From assembly GCF_947495735.1 (NCBI RefSeq), contig NZ_CANMAA010000001.1, forward strand, positions 248,001 to 312,000: a DNA stretch of 64,000 nt, read 5' to 3'. A model generated the notes under the pieces. The model searched no databases, had not been told where the DNA came from, and was given only the letters and a program-made list of their open reading frames with translations. The position numbers were made by a program, and so were the translations under genes. This document shows, piece after piece, positions 33,268 to 43,754 of the stretch; position 1 is the stretch's first letter; each line of letters begins with the position of its first letter. This DNA comes from an uncultured Pseudokineococcus sp. (GTDB taxonomy: Bacteria; Actinomycetota; Actinomycetes; Actinomycetales; Quadrisphaeraceae).

Positions 33268-35631
33268 GTGACAGACACCACCGACATCGCCCAGCCCGCG
33301 GCCGAGGCCGAGGGCGGCGGCACCGCGCGTCGCGCCCCGCTCTCGCAGCTGCGCCTGGGCCAGCTGCAGGAGCTCGCCACCTCCCTGGGCGTCCAGGGCA
33401 CCGCGACCATGCGCAAGAGCGACCTCCTCGCGGCCATCCGCGCCGAGCAGGGCGGCTCCGCGCGCGGGCGCCGCGACGGCGGCTCCGCACCGGCGGGCGA
33501 GGCCCCCGCCGCGCCGGCCCCGGAGGCCCAGCAGCCGCCGCAGCCCCGGCGCAGCGACGACGACGCCCCCGCCGCGCAGGTCACCGAGGCCGGCCCGCGC
33601 CGCTCGCGCCGCGCGGTGCGCGCCGCCGGTGCCCCGGACGCCCGCAGCGACTCCGGCGCCACCGGCGCCGTCCCGGCCGAGGCCGCCCCGGCGCGCACCG
33701 CGCCCCAGGACGGCGCCGAGCAGGCCCGCCCGGAGCCGAACGGCTCGGAGCGCAACGGCTCAGGCCGGAGCGGCTCGGACCAGGACGGCTCCGCCCGCGT
33801 CGCCGCGGACCAGGTCGGCTCCGCGCAGGACGGCTCGGGGCGGAGCAGCTCGGGCCAGGACGGCTCGGCGCCGGAGCGCGACGAGCAGCCCCGGGCCGAG
33901 CAGGGCCGCCAGGGCCGTCGCGAGCGCCAGGAGTCGCGCCGCCAGGAGCAGGACCAGCGCCGCCAGGAGCGCGGCGACCGCGACCAGGGCCGCGCCGACC
34001 AGGGCCGCACCGAGCAGGGCGACCCGCAGCAGGGCCGCCAGGAGCAGCAGGACCCGTCCGACGGCCGCCTCGACCCGCGGGCCCAGCTGGAGCAGTCCCT
34101 GGACCTGCGCGAGCGCGCCCGGCACCGCCGCGGCGAGGGCGCCGGGCAGGACGAGGAGCGCGGCGAGCGCGGGCAGCGCAGCCGTGACGACCGCCCCGAC
34201 CGCGGCGACGACCGGGGTGACCGATCCGACCGCGGGCCCGGCCAGCAGGACCGCGGCCAGGGCGGCCAGCAGGACGACGACGAGGACGGCGGCGGCCGTC
34301 GCGGCCGGCGCGGGCGCTACCGCGACCGCAAGCGCCGGGGCCGCACCGACGGCGCTCCCAGCACCGGGCAGGGCCCGGAGGTCGAGCCGGACGTCTCCGA
34401 CGACGACGTGCTGGTCAACGTCGCGGGAGTCCTGGACGTGCTCGACAGCTACGCGTTCGTGCGCACGTCGGGCTACCTGCCCGGCCCGCACGACGTCTAC
34501 GTCACGCTCGCGCAGGTCAAGAAGCACGGCATGCGCAAGGGCGACGTCGTCACCGGCGCCATCAAGGCGCGCAGCGACAACGACGGCGACGGCCAGGACG
34601 CCCCCGGCGGCAGCGGCCGCGGCGGCCGCCAGCAGCGCCAGCAGCGGGCGCAGAAGTTCACGCCGCTCGTGCGGGTGGACACGGTCAACGGCCTGGGCCC
34701 CGACGAGGCGCGCCGCCGCCCCGACTTCTCCAAGCTGACCCCGCTGTACCCGCAGGACCGCCTCCGGCTGGAGACCGACCGCGGGCAGTACACCCAGCGG
34801 GTCATCGACCTCGTCGCCCCCATCGGCAAGGGCCAGCGCGGCCTCATCGTCGCGCCGCCCAAGGCCGGCAAGACGATCGTCATGCAGCAGATCGCCAACG
34901 CGATCACGCGCAACAACCCGGACGTCCACCTCATGGTCGTGCTCGTCGACGAGCGCCCGGAGGAGGTCACCGACATGCAGCGGACGGTGAAGGGCGAGGT
35001 CATCGCCTCGACCTTCGACCGGCCGGCCGAGGACCACACCACGGTGGCCGAGCTCGCCATCGAGCGGGCCAAGCGCCTGGTGGAGATGGGCCACGACGTC
35101 GTCGTGCTGCTCGACTCCCTCACGCGGCTGTCGCGGGCCTACAACACCTCCGCGCCGGCGTCGGGGCGCATCCTGTCCGGCGGCATCGACGCCTCGGCGC
35201 TCTACCCGCCGAAGCGCTTCTTCGGCGCCGCCCGCAACATCGAGAACGGCGGCTCGCTGACGATCCTCGCCTCGGCCCTGGTCGAGACCGGCTCCAAGGC
35301 CGACGAGGTCATCTTCGAGGAGTTCAAGGGCACCGGGAACATGGAGCTGCGCCTGGCCCGGCACCTCGCCGACAAGCGCATCTTCCCGGCGGTCGACGTC
35401 AACGCCTCCGGCACTCGGCGCGAGGAGATCCTCATGTCGCCGGAGGAGCTCAAGGTCGTCTACAAGCTGCGCCGGGTCCTCGGGGCGCTGGACTCCACGC
35501 AGGCCATCGAGCTCGTGCTCGGCAAGCTGCGCGAGACCGGCAGCAACGCCGAGTTCCTCATGCAGGTGCAGCGCACCGCGCCCGCCGGCCCCGGCGGGGA
35601 CCAGCGCAGCGAGCTCTCCCCGTCCAGCTGA
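33268..35631 (+). CDS. rho: Transcription termination factor Rho, with large low-complexity insert
   Basis: 787 residues, almost twice the E. coli length (about 419). Hexameric RNA helicase that ends transcription. N-terminal [20 protein letters not shown] is the Rho N domain. Residues about 75-365 form a disordered insert rich in Arg, Asp, Gln, Gly and Ser (many DGS, RQE and DRG repeats), as known in other high-GC actinobacteria, where such inserts bind RNA. The S1-like domain begins near [20 protein letters not shown]. Walker A is APPKAGKT (about 529-536), and [18 protein letters not shown] and [10 protein letters not shown] follow. GTG with AAGGA upstream. Confidence 0.97.
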   Translation: MTDTTDIAQPAAEAEGGGTARRAPLSQLRLGQLQELATSLGVQGTATMRKSDLLAAIRAEQGGSARGRRDGGSAPAGEAPAAPAPEAQQPPQPRRSDDDAPAAQVTEAGPRRSRRAVRAAGAPDARSDSGATGAVPAEAAPARTAPQDGAEQARPEPNGSERNGSGRSGSDQDGSARVAADQVGSAQDGSGRSSSGQDGSAPERDEQPRAEQGRQGRRERQESRRQEQDQRRQERGDRDQGRADQGRTEQGDPQQGRQEQQDPSDGRLDPRAQLEQSLDLRERARHRRGEGAGQDEERGERGQRSRDDRPDRGDDRGDRSDRGPGQQDRGQGGQQDDDEDGGGRRGRRGRYRDRKRRGRTDGAPSTGQGPEVEPDVSDDDVLVNVAGVLDVLDSYAFVRTSGYLPGPHDVYVTLAQVKKHGMRKGDVVTGAIKARSDNDGDGQDAPGGSGRGGRQQRQQRAQKFTPLVRVDTVNGLGPDEARRRPDFSKLTPLYPQDRLRLETDRGQYTQRVIDLVAPIGKGQRGLIVAPPKAGKTIVMQQIANAITRNNPDVHLMVVLVDERPEEVTDMQRTVKGEVIASTFDRPAEDHTTVAELAIERAKRLVEMGHDVVVLLDSLTRLSRAYNTSAPASGRILSGGIDASALYPPKRFFGAARNIENGGSLTILASALVETGSKADEVIFEEFKGTGNMELRLARHLADKRIFPAVDVNASGTRREEILMSPEELKVVYKLRRVLGALDSTQAIELVLGKLRETGSNAEFLMQVQRTAPAGPGGDQRSELSPSS

Positions 35632-35649
35632 CGCAGCCCGGCCTCCCGT

Positions 35650-35667
35650 CGCCCGCCGGTGCGGGCG
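35650..35667 (+). terminator. Hairpin after rho
   Basis: CGCCCGC (35650-35656) and GCGGGCG (35661-35667) with a CGGT loop, 19 nt past the rho stop. The stem is short. Confidence 0.4.
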
Positions 35668-35844
35668 GCGGGGGGCCCGGGCAGCGGGAGGCCCAGCAGG
35701 TGAGGACCCGGCGCGGGAAGCCCCGGGCGCCCTCGGCCGTTGCAGAGGGCGTCCACCACGATGGCAGGATGGACCGCCGCCCCGGTTCACGTGCGCGCAC
35801 ACGGCGCCGCACGACCCGGGGCCACCGATGAGAGGAACTCCGCG

Positions 35845-36066
35845 ATGAAGGCCGGACAGCACCCCGAGTACGTGACGACGACCGTGTCGTGCACCTGCGG
35901 CGCGACGTTCACCACGCGCAGCACCGACAAGAGCGGCGAGATCAAGGCCGACGTCTGCTCCGCGTGCCACCCGTTCTACACGGGCAAGCAGAAGATCCTG
36001 GACACCGGCGGCCGCGTGGCCCGCTTCCAGCAGCGCTACGGCAAGAAGGCCGACGCCTCCCAGTAG
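35845..36066 (+). CDS. rpmE: 50S ribosomal protein L31, zinc-binding form
   Basis: 73 residues. [22 protein letters not shown] and [23 protein letters not shown] are classical (read in parts). The CxC and CxxC pairs are intact, so this is the zinc-containing (C+) type rather than the zinc-free paralogue used under zinc limitation. GAGAGGA lies upstream of the ATG. The 213-nt gap before it carries the rho hairpin. rho-rpmE-prfA is a standard order. Confidence 0.97.
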   Translation: MKAGQHPEYVTTTVSCTCGATFTTRSTDKSGEIKADVCSACHPFYTGKQKILDTGGRVARFQQRYGKKADASQ

Positions 36067-36074
36067 TCCGGCCC

Positions 36075-36116
36075 CGACGGCGCCGGTCCGCCCCGCAGGG
36101 CGGTCCGGCGCCGTCG
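36075..36116 (+). terminator. Terminator of rpmE
   Basis: A 19-position stem (36075-36093 with 36098-36116), interrupted by one T-T mismatch, with loop CGCA, starts 8 nt after the rpmE stop. It separates rpmE from prfA. Confidence 0.75.
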
Positions 36117-36185
36117 TCGCGTCCGGGGCCCCCGCGGCCCCGGACGCCGCACCTCCACCCGCCGTCCTGACCCGAGGGAGCCGCC

Positions 36186-37262
36186 GTGCGCGACGTCGTC
36201 GCCCCGCTGCTGGAGGAGCACGCCGCGCTCGAGCAGCAGCTGGCCGACCCGGCCCTGCACGCCGACGCCGCGCAGGCCCGCCGGGTGGGGCGCCGCTACG
36301 CCGAGCTGGGGGCCGTGGTCCGCGCCGAGGCGCAGTGGCGCGCCGCCGCCGAGGACGTCGAGGCGGCCCGCGCGCTGGCGCAGGAGGACGAGGCGTTCGC
36401 CGAGGAGCTCCCCGCGCTGGCCGCGCAGGCCGACGGCGCCGCGGAGCGGCTGCGGAGGCTGCTCGTCCCGCGCGACCCCGACGACGGCCGGGACGTCATC
36501 CTCGAGGTCAAGGCGGGGGAGGGCGGGGAGGAGTCGGCCCTGTTCGCCGGCGACCTGGTGCGGATGTACCTGCGGCTGGCTGAGCGCCGCGGCTGGCGCG
36601 CCGAGGTGCTCGACGCCGCGCCGTCGGACCTCGGCGGCTACAAGGAGGCCTCCCTCGCCGTGCGGGGCCGGGGCGCCGAGCCCGCCGAGGGCGTCTACGC
36701 CGCGCTGAAGTTCGAGGGCGGCGTGCACCGCGTCCAGCGGGTTCCCGTGACCGAGTCGCAGGGGCGCATCCACACCTCCGCCGCCGGCGTCCTGGTGCTG
36801 CCCGAGGTCGAGGAGGTCGACGAGGTCGAGGTCGCCGCGCAGGACCTGCGGGTGGACGTCTACCGCTCCTCGGGCCCGGGCGGGCAGAGCGTCAACACCA
36901 CGGACTCGGCCGTCCGGATCACCCACCTGCCCAGCGGGCTCGTGGTCTCGTGCCAGAACGAGAAGAGCCAGCTGCAGAACAAGGAGCAGGCGCTGCGCAT
37001 CCTGCGGGCCCGGCTGCGGGCGCTGGCCGCCGAGGAGGCGGCCGAGGCGGCCTCCGGCGCCCGGCGCGCCCAGGTGCGCACCGTGGACCGGTCCGAGCGC
37101 ATCCGGACCTACAACTTCCCCGAGAACCGAGTCAGCGACCACCGGACGGGGTACAAGGCGTACAACCTCGACGCGGTGCTCGACGGCGACCTCGACGCCG
37201 TGCTCGCCTCCTGCGCGCGGGCGGACGAGGACGCCCGGCTCGCCGCCGTGGAGACGTCCTGA
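36186..37262 (+). CDS. prfA: Peptide chain release factor 1 (RF1)
   Basis: 358 residues, GTG with GAGGGAG upstream. Reads UAG and UAA. The RF1 tripeptide region is [15 protein letters not shown] (P-V-T at the PxT site), and the catalytic loop is [20 protein letters not shown]. The N-terminal coiled domain and the C-terminal [20 protein letters not shown] are present. The next gene, prmC, methylates the GGQ glutamine; its start lies 18 nt after the prfA stop. Confidence 0.97.
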   Translation: MRDVVAPLLEEHAALEQQLADPALHADAAQARRVGRRYAELGAVVRAEAQWRAAAEDVEAARALAQEDEAFAEELPALAAQADGAAERLRRLLVPRDPDDGRDVILEVKAGEGGEESALFAGDLVRMYLRLAERRGWRAEVLDAAPSDLGGYKEASLAVRGRGAEPAEGVYAALKFEGGVHRVQRVPVTESQGRIHTSAAGVLVLPEVEEVDEVEVAAQDLRVDVYRSSGPGGQSVNTTDSAVRITHLPSGLVVSCQNEKSQLQNKEQALRILRARLRALAAEEAAEAASGARRAQVRTVDRSERIRTYNFPENRVSDHRTGYKAYNLDAVLDGDLDAVLASCARADEDARLAAVETS

Positions 37263-37279
37263 CGCCCCCCGGCTCCGAC

Positions 37280-38236
37280 GTGGGCGCCCTGCTGCGGGCG
37301 GCCGCGCAGCGGCTCGCGGACGCGGGGGTCGCCAGCCCGCGGGCCGACGCCGAGGAGCTGCTCGCCGAGGCGCTGGGGTCCACCCGGGCCGCGGTGGTGC
37401 TCGCCGGCCTCCGGGGCGACGCGGGGCCGGACGAGGGACGCCGTCGCGCGTTCCGCGAGCTCGTCGCCCGGCGCGCCCGCCGCACGCCCCTGCAGCACCT
37501 CACGGGTCGGGCCGGCTTCCGGGGGCTCGAGCTGCGCGTGGGGCCCGGCGTCTTCGTCCCGCGCCCGGAGACCGAGGGGCTGGCCGGCGCCGCGGTCCTC
37601 GCCGCCGAGCAGGCGGCCGAGCGCGAGGGGCGGCCCGCCGTCGTGGTGGACCTGTGCACCGGGTCCGGGGCGGTGGCCCTCGCGGTGGCGGCCGAGGTGC
37701 CGCGCGCCCGGGTGCTCGGCGTCGAGCTCAGCGAGGACGCGCTCGCCTGGGCGCGGCTCAACGCGACCTCCCTCGGGGCGCTGCCCCCGCTGGCCGGCCG
37801 GGCGGGCGGCGCGGTCGAGGTGGTGGCCGGGGACGCCGCGACGGCGCTGCCCGAGCTGGACGGCGCCGTCGACGTCGTCGTGAGCAACCCGCCCTACATC
37901 CCTCCCGGCGCGGTGCCCGTGGACCCGGAGGTGCGCGACCACGACCCGCACGTCGCCCTCTTCGGCGGCGGGGATGACGGGCTGGCCGTGCCGCGGGCCG
38001 TGCTCGCCCGCGCCGCGGCGCTGCTGCGTCCCGGCGGCGTCGTGCTCGTCGAGCACGCGGAGGTCCAGCAGCCGGCGCTGCTGGCGGCGCTCGCCGGCCC
38101 GGCGTGGACCGGGGCGGAGGGCGCCGCGGACCTCACCGGCCGCCCCCGCCGGGTCCGCGCCGTCCGCGTGGGCGCGCCGGGAGCCGGGGGCCCGCCCGGC
38201 CGGGGCGCCGAGTCGTGCCACGATGCGCGGTCGTGA
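37280..38236 (+). CDS. prmC: Release factor glutamine methyltransferase PrmC
   Basis: 318 residues from GTG at 37280. Transfers methyl from S-adenosylmethionine to the GGQ glutamine of RF1 and RF2. The SAM site is VVDLCTGSGAVALAVA and the catalytic motif is NPPYIPPG. The N-terminal helical domain has ASPRADAEELLAEALG and the LQHLTGRAGFRGLEL strand. A CTG overlapping the prfA stop (37259) could give a slightly longer protein. The tail beyond VRVGAPG is Gly/Pro-rich. The stop overlaps the next start by four bases. Confidence 0.94.
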   Translation: MGALLRAAAQRLADAGVASPRADAEELLAEALGSTRAAVVLAGLRGDAGPDEGRRRAFRELVARRARRTPLQHLTGRAGFRGLELRVGPGVFVPRPETEGLAGAAVLAAEQAAEREGRPAVVVDLCTGSGAVALAVAAEVPRARVLGVELSEDALAWARLNATSLGALPPLAGRAGGAVEVVAGDAATALPELDGAVDVVVSNPPYIPPGAVPVDPEVRDHDPHVALFGGGDDGLAVPRAVLARAAALLRPGGVVLVEHAEVQQPALLAALAGPAWTGAEGAADLTGRPRRVRAVRVGAPGAGGPPGRGAESCHDARS

Positions 38237-39033
38237 GCACGCTCCACGACTGCCGTGAGCCCGAGGGGCGCGACGCCGGCCTGCGCCACGCCGTCGACGC
38301 CCTGCGACGGGGGGAGCTCGTGGTCCTGCCGACCGACACGGTCTACGGCGTCGCGGCCGACGCCTTCGACGCCGACGCGGTCGCGGCGCTCCTGGCGGCC
38401 AAGGGCCGCGACCGCACGATGCCGCCGCCCGTCCTCGTGCACGACGCCCGGTCCGTCGACGCCCTCGTCGAGCGCTCCGCGAGCGGTGCGTCGTCCTCGG
38501 TGGACGACCTGGCCGAGGCGTTCTGGCCGGGCGGGCTGACGCTGGTCTGCTGGGCGCAGGGCTCCCTGCGCTGGGACCTCGGCGACACCGGTGGCACCGT
38601 CGCCGTGCGCGTGCCCGACGACGAGCTCACCCGAGCGCTGCTGGCCCAGAGCGGCCCCCTCGCCGTGAGCAGCGCCAACCTCACGGGGCGGGCGCCGGGG
38701 GAGAGCGCGGCGGCGGCCCGCGAGCAGCTCGGCGACGCCGTCGCCTGCTACCTCGAGGACGGCCCCCGGGACGGCGGTGTCCCCTCGACCGTCCTGGACC
38801 TGACAGGCGCGCGCCCGGAGGTGCTGCGCGAGGGCGCCGTCCCCCTCGCCGAGCTGCGCCGCGTCGTCCCGGACGTGCGCGCCCCCCGCCCGCCGGAGCC
38901 GGACCCCGCGCCGGCTCCCGAGCCGGTGGGGGAGGAGGCCGACCCCGGCACCGACCCCGACGGGCCGGCGCCCGTGGAGACCCCGCCCGACCCGTCCGAG
39001 GACGCGCCGCCGGAGCGCGCGCCCGAGCGGTGA
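38233..39033 (+). CDS. L-threonylcarbamoyladenylate synthase (Sua5/YwlC/YrdC)
   Basis: 266 residues, GTG overlapping prmC (GTGA). It makes threonylcarbamoyl-AMP for t6A37 on ANN-reading tRNAs. VVLPTDTVYGVAADAFDADA, FWPGGLTLV and PLAVSSANLTGRAPGE are the YrdC signatures. In the usual KxR/SxN pattern, KGRDRTMPPPVLV provides the ATP/bicarbonate side. The last ~65 residues are a Pro/Glu/Asp-rich disordered tail (PPEPDPAPAPEPVGEE and on), not the Sua5 domain of longer homologues. Confidence 0.94.
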   Translation: MSTLHDCREPEGRDAGLRHAVDALRRGELVVLPTDTVYGVAADAFDADAVAALLAAKGRDRTMPPPVLVHDARSVDALVERSASGASSSVDDLAEAFWPGGLTLVCWAQGSLRWDLGDTGGTVAVRVPDDELTRALLAQSGPLAVSSANLTGRAPGESAAAAREQLGDAVACYLEDGPRDGGVPSTVLDLTGARPEVLREGAVPLAELRRVVPDVRAPRPPEPDPAPAPEPVGEEADPGTDPDGPAPVETPPDPSEDAPPERAPER

Positions 39034-40160
39034 GGGCCTACCTCCTCGTCCTCGTCACCGCGGCGGCGGTGACCTACCTCTGCACGCCCCTGGCGCGGCG
39101 GCTCGCCGAGCAGCTCGGCGCCATGTCGCCCGTGCGCGACCGCGACGTCCACAGCGTCCCGACGCCGCGCCTGGGCGGGACGGCGATGCTCGCGGGCCTC
39201 GCGGCCGCGCTGGTCGTGGCGAGCCAGCTCCCCTTCCTCGAGGGCGTCTTCGCGGAGTCGCGGGGCCCGTGGGCCGTGCTGGGCGCCGCGGCCCTCGTGT
39301 CGCTGCTCGGGGTGGCCGACGACGTCTGGGGCCTCGACGCGCTCGCCAAGCTGGGGGGCCAGGTGCTGGCGGCGTCGCTGCTGGCCTGGCAGGGGGTCCA
39401 GCTGCTCTCGCTGCCCGTCTTCGGCGTCACCGTGGGCTCGGGGCCCACCTTCTTCGCCCTCACCGTGGTTGCGGTGCTCGTGGCGGTCAACGCGGTGAAC
39501 TTCATCGACGGGCTGGACGGCCTGGCCGCCGGCGTCATGCTGATCAGCGGCTCGGCCTTCTTCGTCTACACCTACCTGCTGAGCCAGGACGCGAGCCCCC
39601 GCGACTACTCCAACCTCGCGACGCTCGTGGTCGCCGCCCTCGTCGGCTGCTGCCTGGGCTTCCTGCCCCACAACCTGCACCCCGCCCGCGTCTTCATGGG
39701 CGACTCCGGCTCGATGCTCCTGGGGCTGCTGCTGGCCGCCTCGGGGGTGGCCGCCTCGGGCGTCGACCCGACGGTCGTGTCCCGCGCGCAGGTGGTCCCG
39801 GTCTTCCTGCCCCTGCTGCTGCCGCTGGCCGTGCTCCTGCTGCCGCTGCTCGACCTCGTGTGGGCCGTGGTGCGGCGGCTCGCCAAGGGGCAGTCGCCGT
39901 TCACCCCGGACCGCCTGCACCTGCACCACCGGCTGCTCGACCTGGGGCACAGCCACGGCCGGGCCGTCGGGATCATGTACGCCTGGGCGGCGGTCATCTC
40001 CTTCGGCGCCGTGTCGACGGCGTTCGTACCGCTGCCGGTCGCCCTCCCCGTGTGGGGAGCCGCCGTGGTCGTCGTGGCGGTCGTCACGCTCCGCATCCGA
40101 CGTGGCGTGAGGCCAGCGGCCGCGGTCGCGAGCAGCGACGGGGCCCCGGAGCGCTCGTGA
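39030..40160 (+). CDS. WecA/TagO-type polyprenyl-phosphate glycosyl-1-phosphate transferase
   Basis: 376 residues, about eleven membrane helices. It attaches a sugar 1-phosphate (commonly GlcNAc) to decaprenyl or undecaprenyl phosphate to begin cell-wall glycopolymer synthesis. MraY/WecA motifs are GVADDVWGLDALAKL, NAVNFIDGLDGLAAGV and the histidine loop LHLHHRLLDLGHSHG. GTG overlaps the previous stop (GTGA). In actinobacteria this gene regularly sits between sua5 and the atp operon. The stop lies inside the Rex-like palindrome. Confidence 0.93.
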   Translation: MRAYLLVLVTAAAVTYLCTPLARRLAEQLGAMSPVRDRDVHSVPTPRLGGTAMLAGLAAALVVASQLPFLEGVFAESRGPWAVLGAAALVSLLGVADDVWGLDALAKLGGQVLAASLLAWQGVQLLSLPVFGVTVGSGPTFFALTVVAVLVAVNAVNFIDGLDGLAAGVMLISGSAFFVYTYLLSQDASPRDYSNLATLVVAALVGCCLGFLPHNLHPARVFMGDSGSMLLGLLLAASGVAASGVDPTVVSRAQVVPVFLPLLLPLAVLLLPLLDLVWAVVRRLAKGQSPFTPDRLHLHHRLLDLGHSHGRAVGIMYAWAAVISFGAVSTAFVPLPVALPVWGAAVVVVAVVTLRIRRGVRPAAAVASSDGAPERS

Positions 40161-40172
40161 TAGTTTTCACGA
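40155..40172. promoter_or_regulatory. Candidate Rex operator before the atp operon
   Basis: TCGTGATAGTTTTCACGA is a palindrome with perfect 6-bp arms, in an unusually AT-rich patch. Its inner part GTGAT-AGTT-TTCAC fits the Rex-box form GTGAA-N4-TTCAC with one change. GATAGT (40159-40164) could also be a -10 element, so binding would block transcription. No rex gene is in the window. Confidence 0.5.
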
Positions 40173-40204
40173 ACTTCGGCCAGGAGGGTCGGGGTCCGAC
40201 GACC

Positions 40205-40222
40205 GCTCCCCCGAGGGGGAGC
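40205..40222 (+). terminator. Hairpin in the atp leader
   Basis: GCTCCCC (40205-40211) and GGGGAGC (40216-40222) with a CGAG loop. It may end wecA-like transcripts or act in the atp leader. Confidence 0.4.
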
Positions 40223-40245
40223 ACGCCGCCTGGAGGCCGTACCGC

Positions 40246-40659
40246 GTGAGCACCGCCGTCGACGCCGACTCGCCGTACGCGGCGATGGTGCGCGGGGCCC
40301 TCCTCCCCTCCGCCGCAGTCTCCCTCTCCGCCGTCCCGGTGGCCTTCCTCGTCGCCGGGAGCGCGGGCGCCGCCGGCGCCGCGCTGGCCGCCGCGGTCGT
40401 CGTCGGCTCCGGCGGGCTCACCCTGGCCGCCATGCGCGTCGCCCGCGACGCGCCGCCGGAGGTGGAGCTGGCCATGGCGATGCTCACCTACGGCACCAAG
40501 GTCGTCGCCCTGGGAGCGCTCCTCGTGGGCATGCCGCCATCGTGGGACGTCTCGCGCACCAGCCTGGCCGTGGTCACGGTCCTGGCGCTCCTCGTGTGGA
40601 CCGCCTGCCTCGTGCGCACCTCGACCAGGCTCCGCCTGCCCGTGCTGGTGGGCGCCTGA
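40246..40659 (+). CDS. ATP synthase protein I-like membrane protein
   Basis: 137 residues, four hydrophobic helices (for example LPSAAVSLSAVPVAFLVAG and VALGALLVGM). GTG with TGGAGG upstream. Weak similarity in layout to the AtpI family, which helps c-ring assembly. The place at the head of the atp operon supports that, but the sequence itself is poorly conserved. It overlaps the next ATG by one base (TGATG). Confidence 0.65.
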   Translation: MSTAVDADSPYAAMVRGALLPSAAVSLSAVPVAFLVAGSAGAAGAALAAAVVVGSGGLTLAAMRVARDAPPEVELAMAMLTYGTKVVALGALLVGMPPSWDVSRTSLAVVTVLALLVWTACLVRTSTRLRLPVLVGA

Positions 40660-41012
40660 TGGCGAAGCGGGCTCCGGCGCGCGGCGCCGCCCGACGCGCC
40701 CTGACCCCCGCCGACCTGCCGCCCTCCGAGGCGGCGGCGTGGAACGCCTTCTCCTACCTGCCCGGAGGCCTCCTCCTGGGGGGGCTCGCGGGGTGGGGCC
40801 TCGACCGCTGGCTCGGCACCTCGTGGATCATCGGCGTCGGCCTGCTGGCGGGCATCGCCCTGTCCCTGTACGTGATCTGGGTCCGCTACGGTTCGGCGGA
40901 GCGCACGGGCGGGGCGCCGGTGAGCGCAGCTCAGCGGACATGGCCCCCCGTGACCCAGCGCCGGACGCCGGCGGACCCGCACCGCACCACACCCACCGAG
41001 GAGATGCTGTGA
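40659..41012 (+). CDS. AtpZ/AtpI family protein
   Basis: 117 residues. Two helices are seen, [20 protein letters not shown] and [19 protein letters not shown], with the conserved [11 protein letters not shown] between them, as in the AtpZ/AtpI group (F0F1 assembly or Mg/Ca co-transport proposed). The C-terminal third is polar. Its stop overlaps the atpB start by four bases. Confidence 0.8.
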   Translation: MAKRAPARGAARRALTPADLPPSEAAAWNAFSYLPGGLLLGGLAGWGLDRWLGTSWIIGVGLLAGIALSLYVIWVRYGSAERTGGAPVSAAQRTWPPVTQRRTPADPHRTTPTEEML

Positions 41013-41797
41013 GCCCGCTCGCGCTCGTGGCCAGTGGCAGCTTCGAGCCGCCGTCGGCCTACGACTTCTGGCACCCCCTGGTGGGGGACGGACCGTTCGC
41101 CCTGACGCGACCGATGATCCTCATCGCCTTCTCCGTCCTCGTGCTCGCCGTCTTCTTCCTGGTGACGTCGAACCGACGGGCCATGGTCCCGGGCAAGCTC
41201 CAGTTCGCGGCCGAGGGCGTCTACGGCTTCGTGCGCAACGGCGTCGCGCTGGACATCCTGGGTCGCCGGGAGTTCCGCCCCTACGTGCCGATGCTGTTCA
41301 CGATGTTCACGCTGATCCTGGTGAACAACGTCTTCGGCATCATCCCGTTCATCCAGTACCCGACGTTCAGCCGCATCGCCTTCCCGATCGCGCTGACGCT
41401 GATCGTGTTCGTCGTCTACCACGCCATCGGCATCCGCCGGCGCGGCCTCGGCGGGTACTTCAAGAGCCTGATGCCGGCCGGCGTGCCGATCATCCTGGCG
41501 CCGCTCGTCTACCTGCTCGAGCTCGCGACCTACTTCATCACGCGGCCGCTCACGCTGGCCCTGCGCCTGTTCGCGAACATGTTCGCGGGGCACATGATGC
41601 TCCTGGTGTTCGCGCTCGGCGGCGAGTACCTGCTGCTGCACACGGACAGCGTCGTCCTGCAGGCGGCGAGCATCGGCTCGTTCCTCATGTTCATCCTCAT
41701 GACGTTCTTCGAGCTGCTCGTGCAGGCCCTCCAGGCGTACGTCTTCGTCCTGCTGGCGGCCTTCTACATCGCCGGCTCCCTCGAGGACGCGCACTAG
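41009..41797 (+). CDS. atpB: ATP synthase Fo subunit a
   Basis: 262 residues, GTG with GAGGAG 4-9 nt upstream. Membrane stator channel for protons. The essential arginine is in [17 protein letters not shown] (R186). The C-terminal [23 protein letters not shown] is typical, as is [15 protein letters not shown] in the middle. Five to six helices are visible. Confidence 0.97.
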   Translation: MSPLALVASGSFEPPSAYDFWHPLVGDGPFALTRPMILIAFSVLVLAVFFLVTSNRRAMVPGKLQFAAEGVYGFVRNGVALDILGRREFRPYVPMLFTMFTLILVNNVFGIIPFIQYPTFSRIAFPIALTLIVFVVYHAIGIRRRGLGGYFKSLMPAGVPIILAPLVYLLELATYFITRPLTLALRLFANMFAGHMMLLVFALGGEYLLLHTDSVVLQAASIGSFLMFILMTFFELLVQALQAYVFVLLAAFYIAGSLEDAH

Positions 41798-41886
41798 CCC
41801 CGGCGTCCCGGCGCCGACCCAGACCGCACCACCCGCACCACCCACCCGACGCGCACTCCGCGCGCCAGCACAAGGAGACGAAAACC

Positions 41887-42093
41887 ATGGAAGGCAGCCT
41901 CAACGCGGTCGGATACGGCCTCGCCGCGATCGGCCCGGCGATCGCCGTCGGCCTGATCTTCGCCGCGTACATCAACGGCGTCGCCCGCCAGCCCGAGTCC
42001 CGCGGGCTCCTGCAGCCCATCGCCATCCTGGGCTTCGCCCTCGCCGAGGCCCTCGCCATCCTGGGCTTCGTCCTCGCCTTCGTCCTCGGCTGA
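41887..42093 (+). CDS. atpE: ATP synthase Fo subunit c
   Basis: 68 residues, two helices and the polar RQPESRG loop. The ion-binding carboxylate is E54 ([10 protein letters not shown]), and no sodium-binding signature is evident, so proton coupling is expected. AAGGAGACG lies before the ATG. Being the smallest subunit and needed in many copies, it has the strongest ribosome binding site of the operon. Confidence 0.97.
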   Translation: MEGSLNAVGYGLAAIGPAIAVGLIFAAYINGVARQPESRGLLQPIAILGFALAEALAILGFVLAFVLG

Positions 42094-42797
<704 letters not shown>

Positions 42798-42798
<1 letters not shown>

Positions 42799-43619
42799 TG
42801 CGCGGGGCGAGCCGCACCTCGCTCGGCGCGGTGACCGAGGACCTGCGCCCGGTGCTGGAGGGCGCCCGGGGCACGACCCTGGGCGAGCAGCTGTTCGGCG
42901 TCGTCGACGTCCTCGACGGCTCCGGACCGCTGCGGAGGGCGCTGACCGACCCGGCGCGCGACGCCGAGGCGCGCTCCGGGCTCGCCCAGCGGCTGCTGGC
43001 GGACCGGGTCGGCGCCGAGGCGCTGGACGTCGTCCTGCGCCTGGTGCGCGAGCGCTGGTCGGGACCTCGGGACCTCGCGGACGCCGTCGAGCAGCTGGCC
43101 GTCCTGGCCACCGTGTCGGGCGCCTCGCAGGCGGACGAGTCCGGCGACGGGGTCGACCGCGTGGAGGAGGAGCTCTTCCGCGTGGAGCGGCTCCTCAGCG
43201 GTGACCGAGCCCTGCGCGCGGCCGTCTCCGACCGGTACGCCCCGGACGCCTCCCGGACGGCGCTGATCGACCGGCTCCTCGGCGACCGGGTCTCCCCGGG
43301 GACGCTGCTGCTCGTGCGCCGCGCAGCCGTCCGCTCGCGGGGGCTCACGCCGGAGCACGCCCTCACCGGGTACGGCGAGCTGGCGGCCGAGTGGCGCAAG
43401 CGCGTCGTCGCCCTGGTGACGACGGCCGTCCCGCTCCGCGAGGAGCAGCGGCAGCGCCTGGTGGCGCTCCTGAGCGGCCAGTACGGCCGGGCGGTCCACC
43501 TCGACGCGGCCGTCGACCCGGACGTGGTCGGCGGGGTGCGGCTGGAGGTCGGCGGCGAGCTCGTCGACAGCACCATCTCCTCGCGCCTGGGCGAGACCCG
43601 GCGCCGGCTCGCCGGCTGA
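42798..43619 (+). CDS. atpH: ATP synthase F1 subunit delta
   Basis: 273 residues, longer than the ~180 of E. coli but usual for actinobacteria. Caps the F1 head and binds b. The C-terminal KRVVALVTTAVPLREEQRQRL and DPDVVGGVRLEVGGELVDST are the family's signature. Unlike mycobacteria, b and delta here are separate genes. The 135-nt gap after it has only a ribosome binding site for atpA. Confidence 0.95.
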
Positions 43620-43754
43620 CGCCGGCGGGCATCAGGCACCATCGACGCAGACGAGCACGACGCACCACCCGCGGGGCCGCCGGCGCCGCACCGGAGCACC
43701 ACCCGCCCCCGGGCGGGACGAGCGACCCGAGCGACACGAGAAGGAGCACCCCCC

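Noticed and set aside
41887-42093. Sodium-type c-ring
   Set aside because: The second ligand pattern of sodium-binding c subunits is not seen around E54; proton coupling is the simpler reading.
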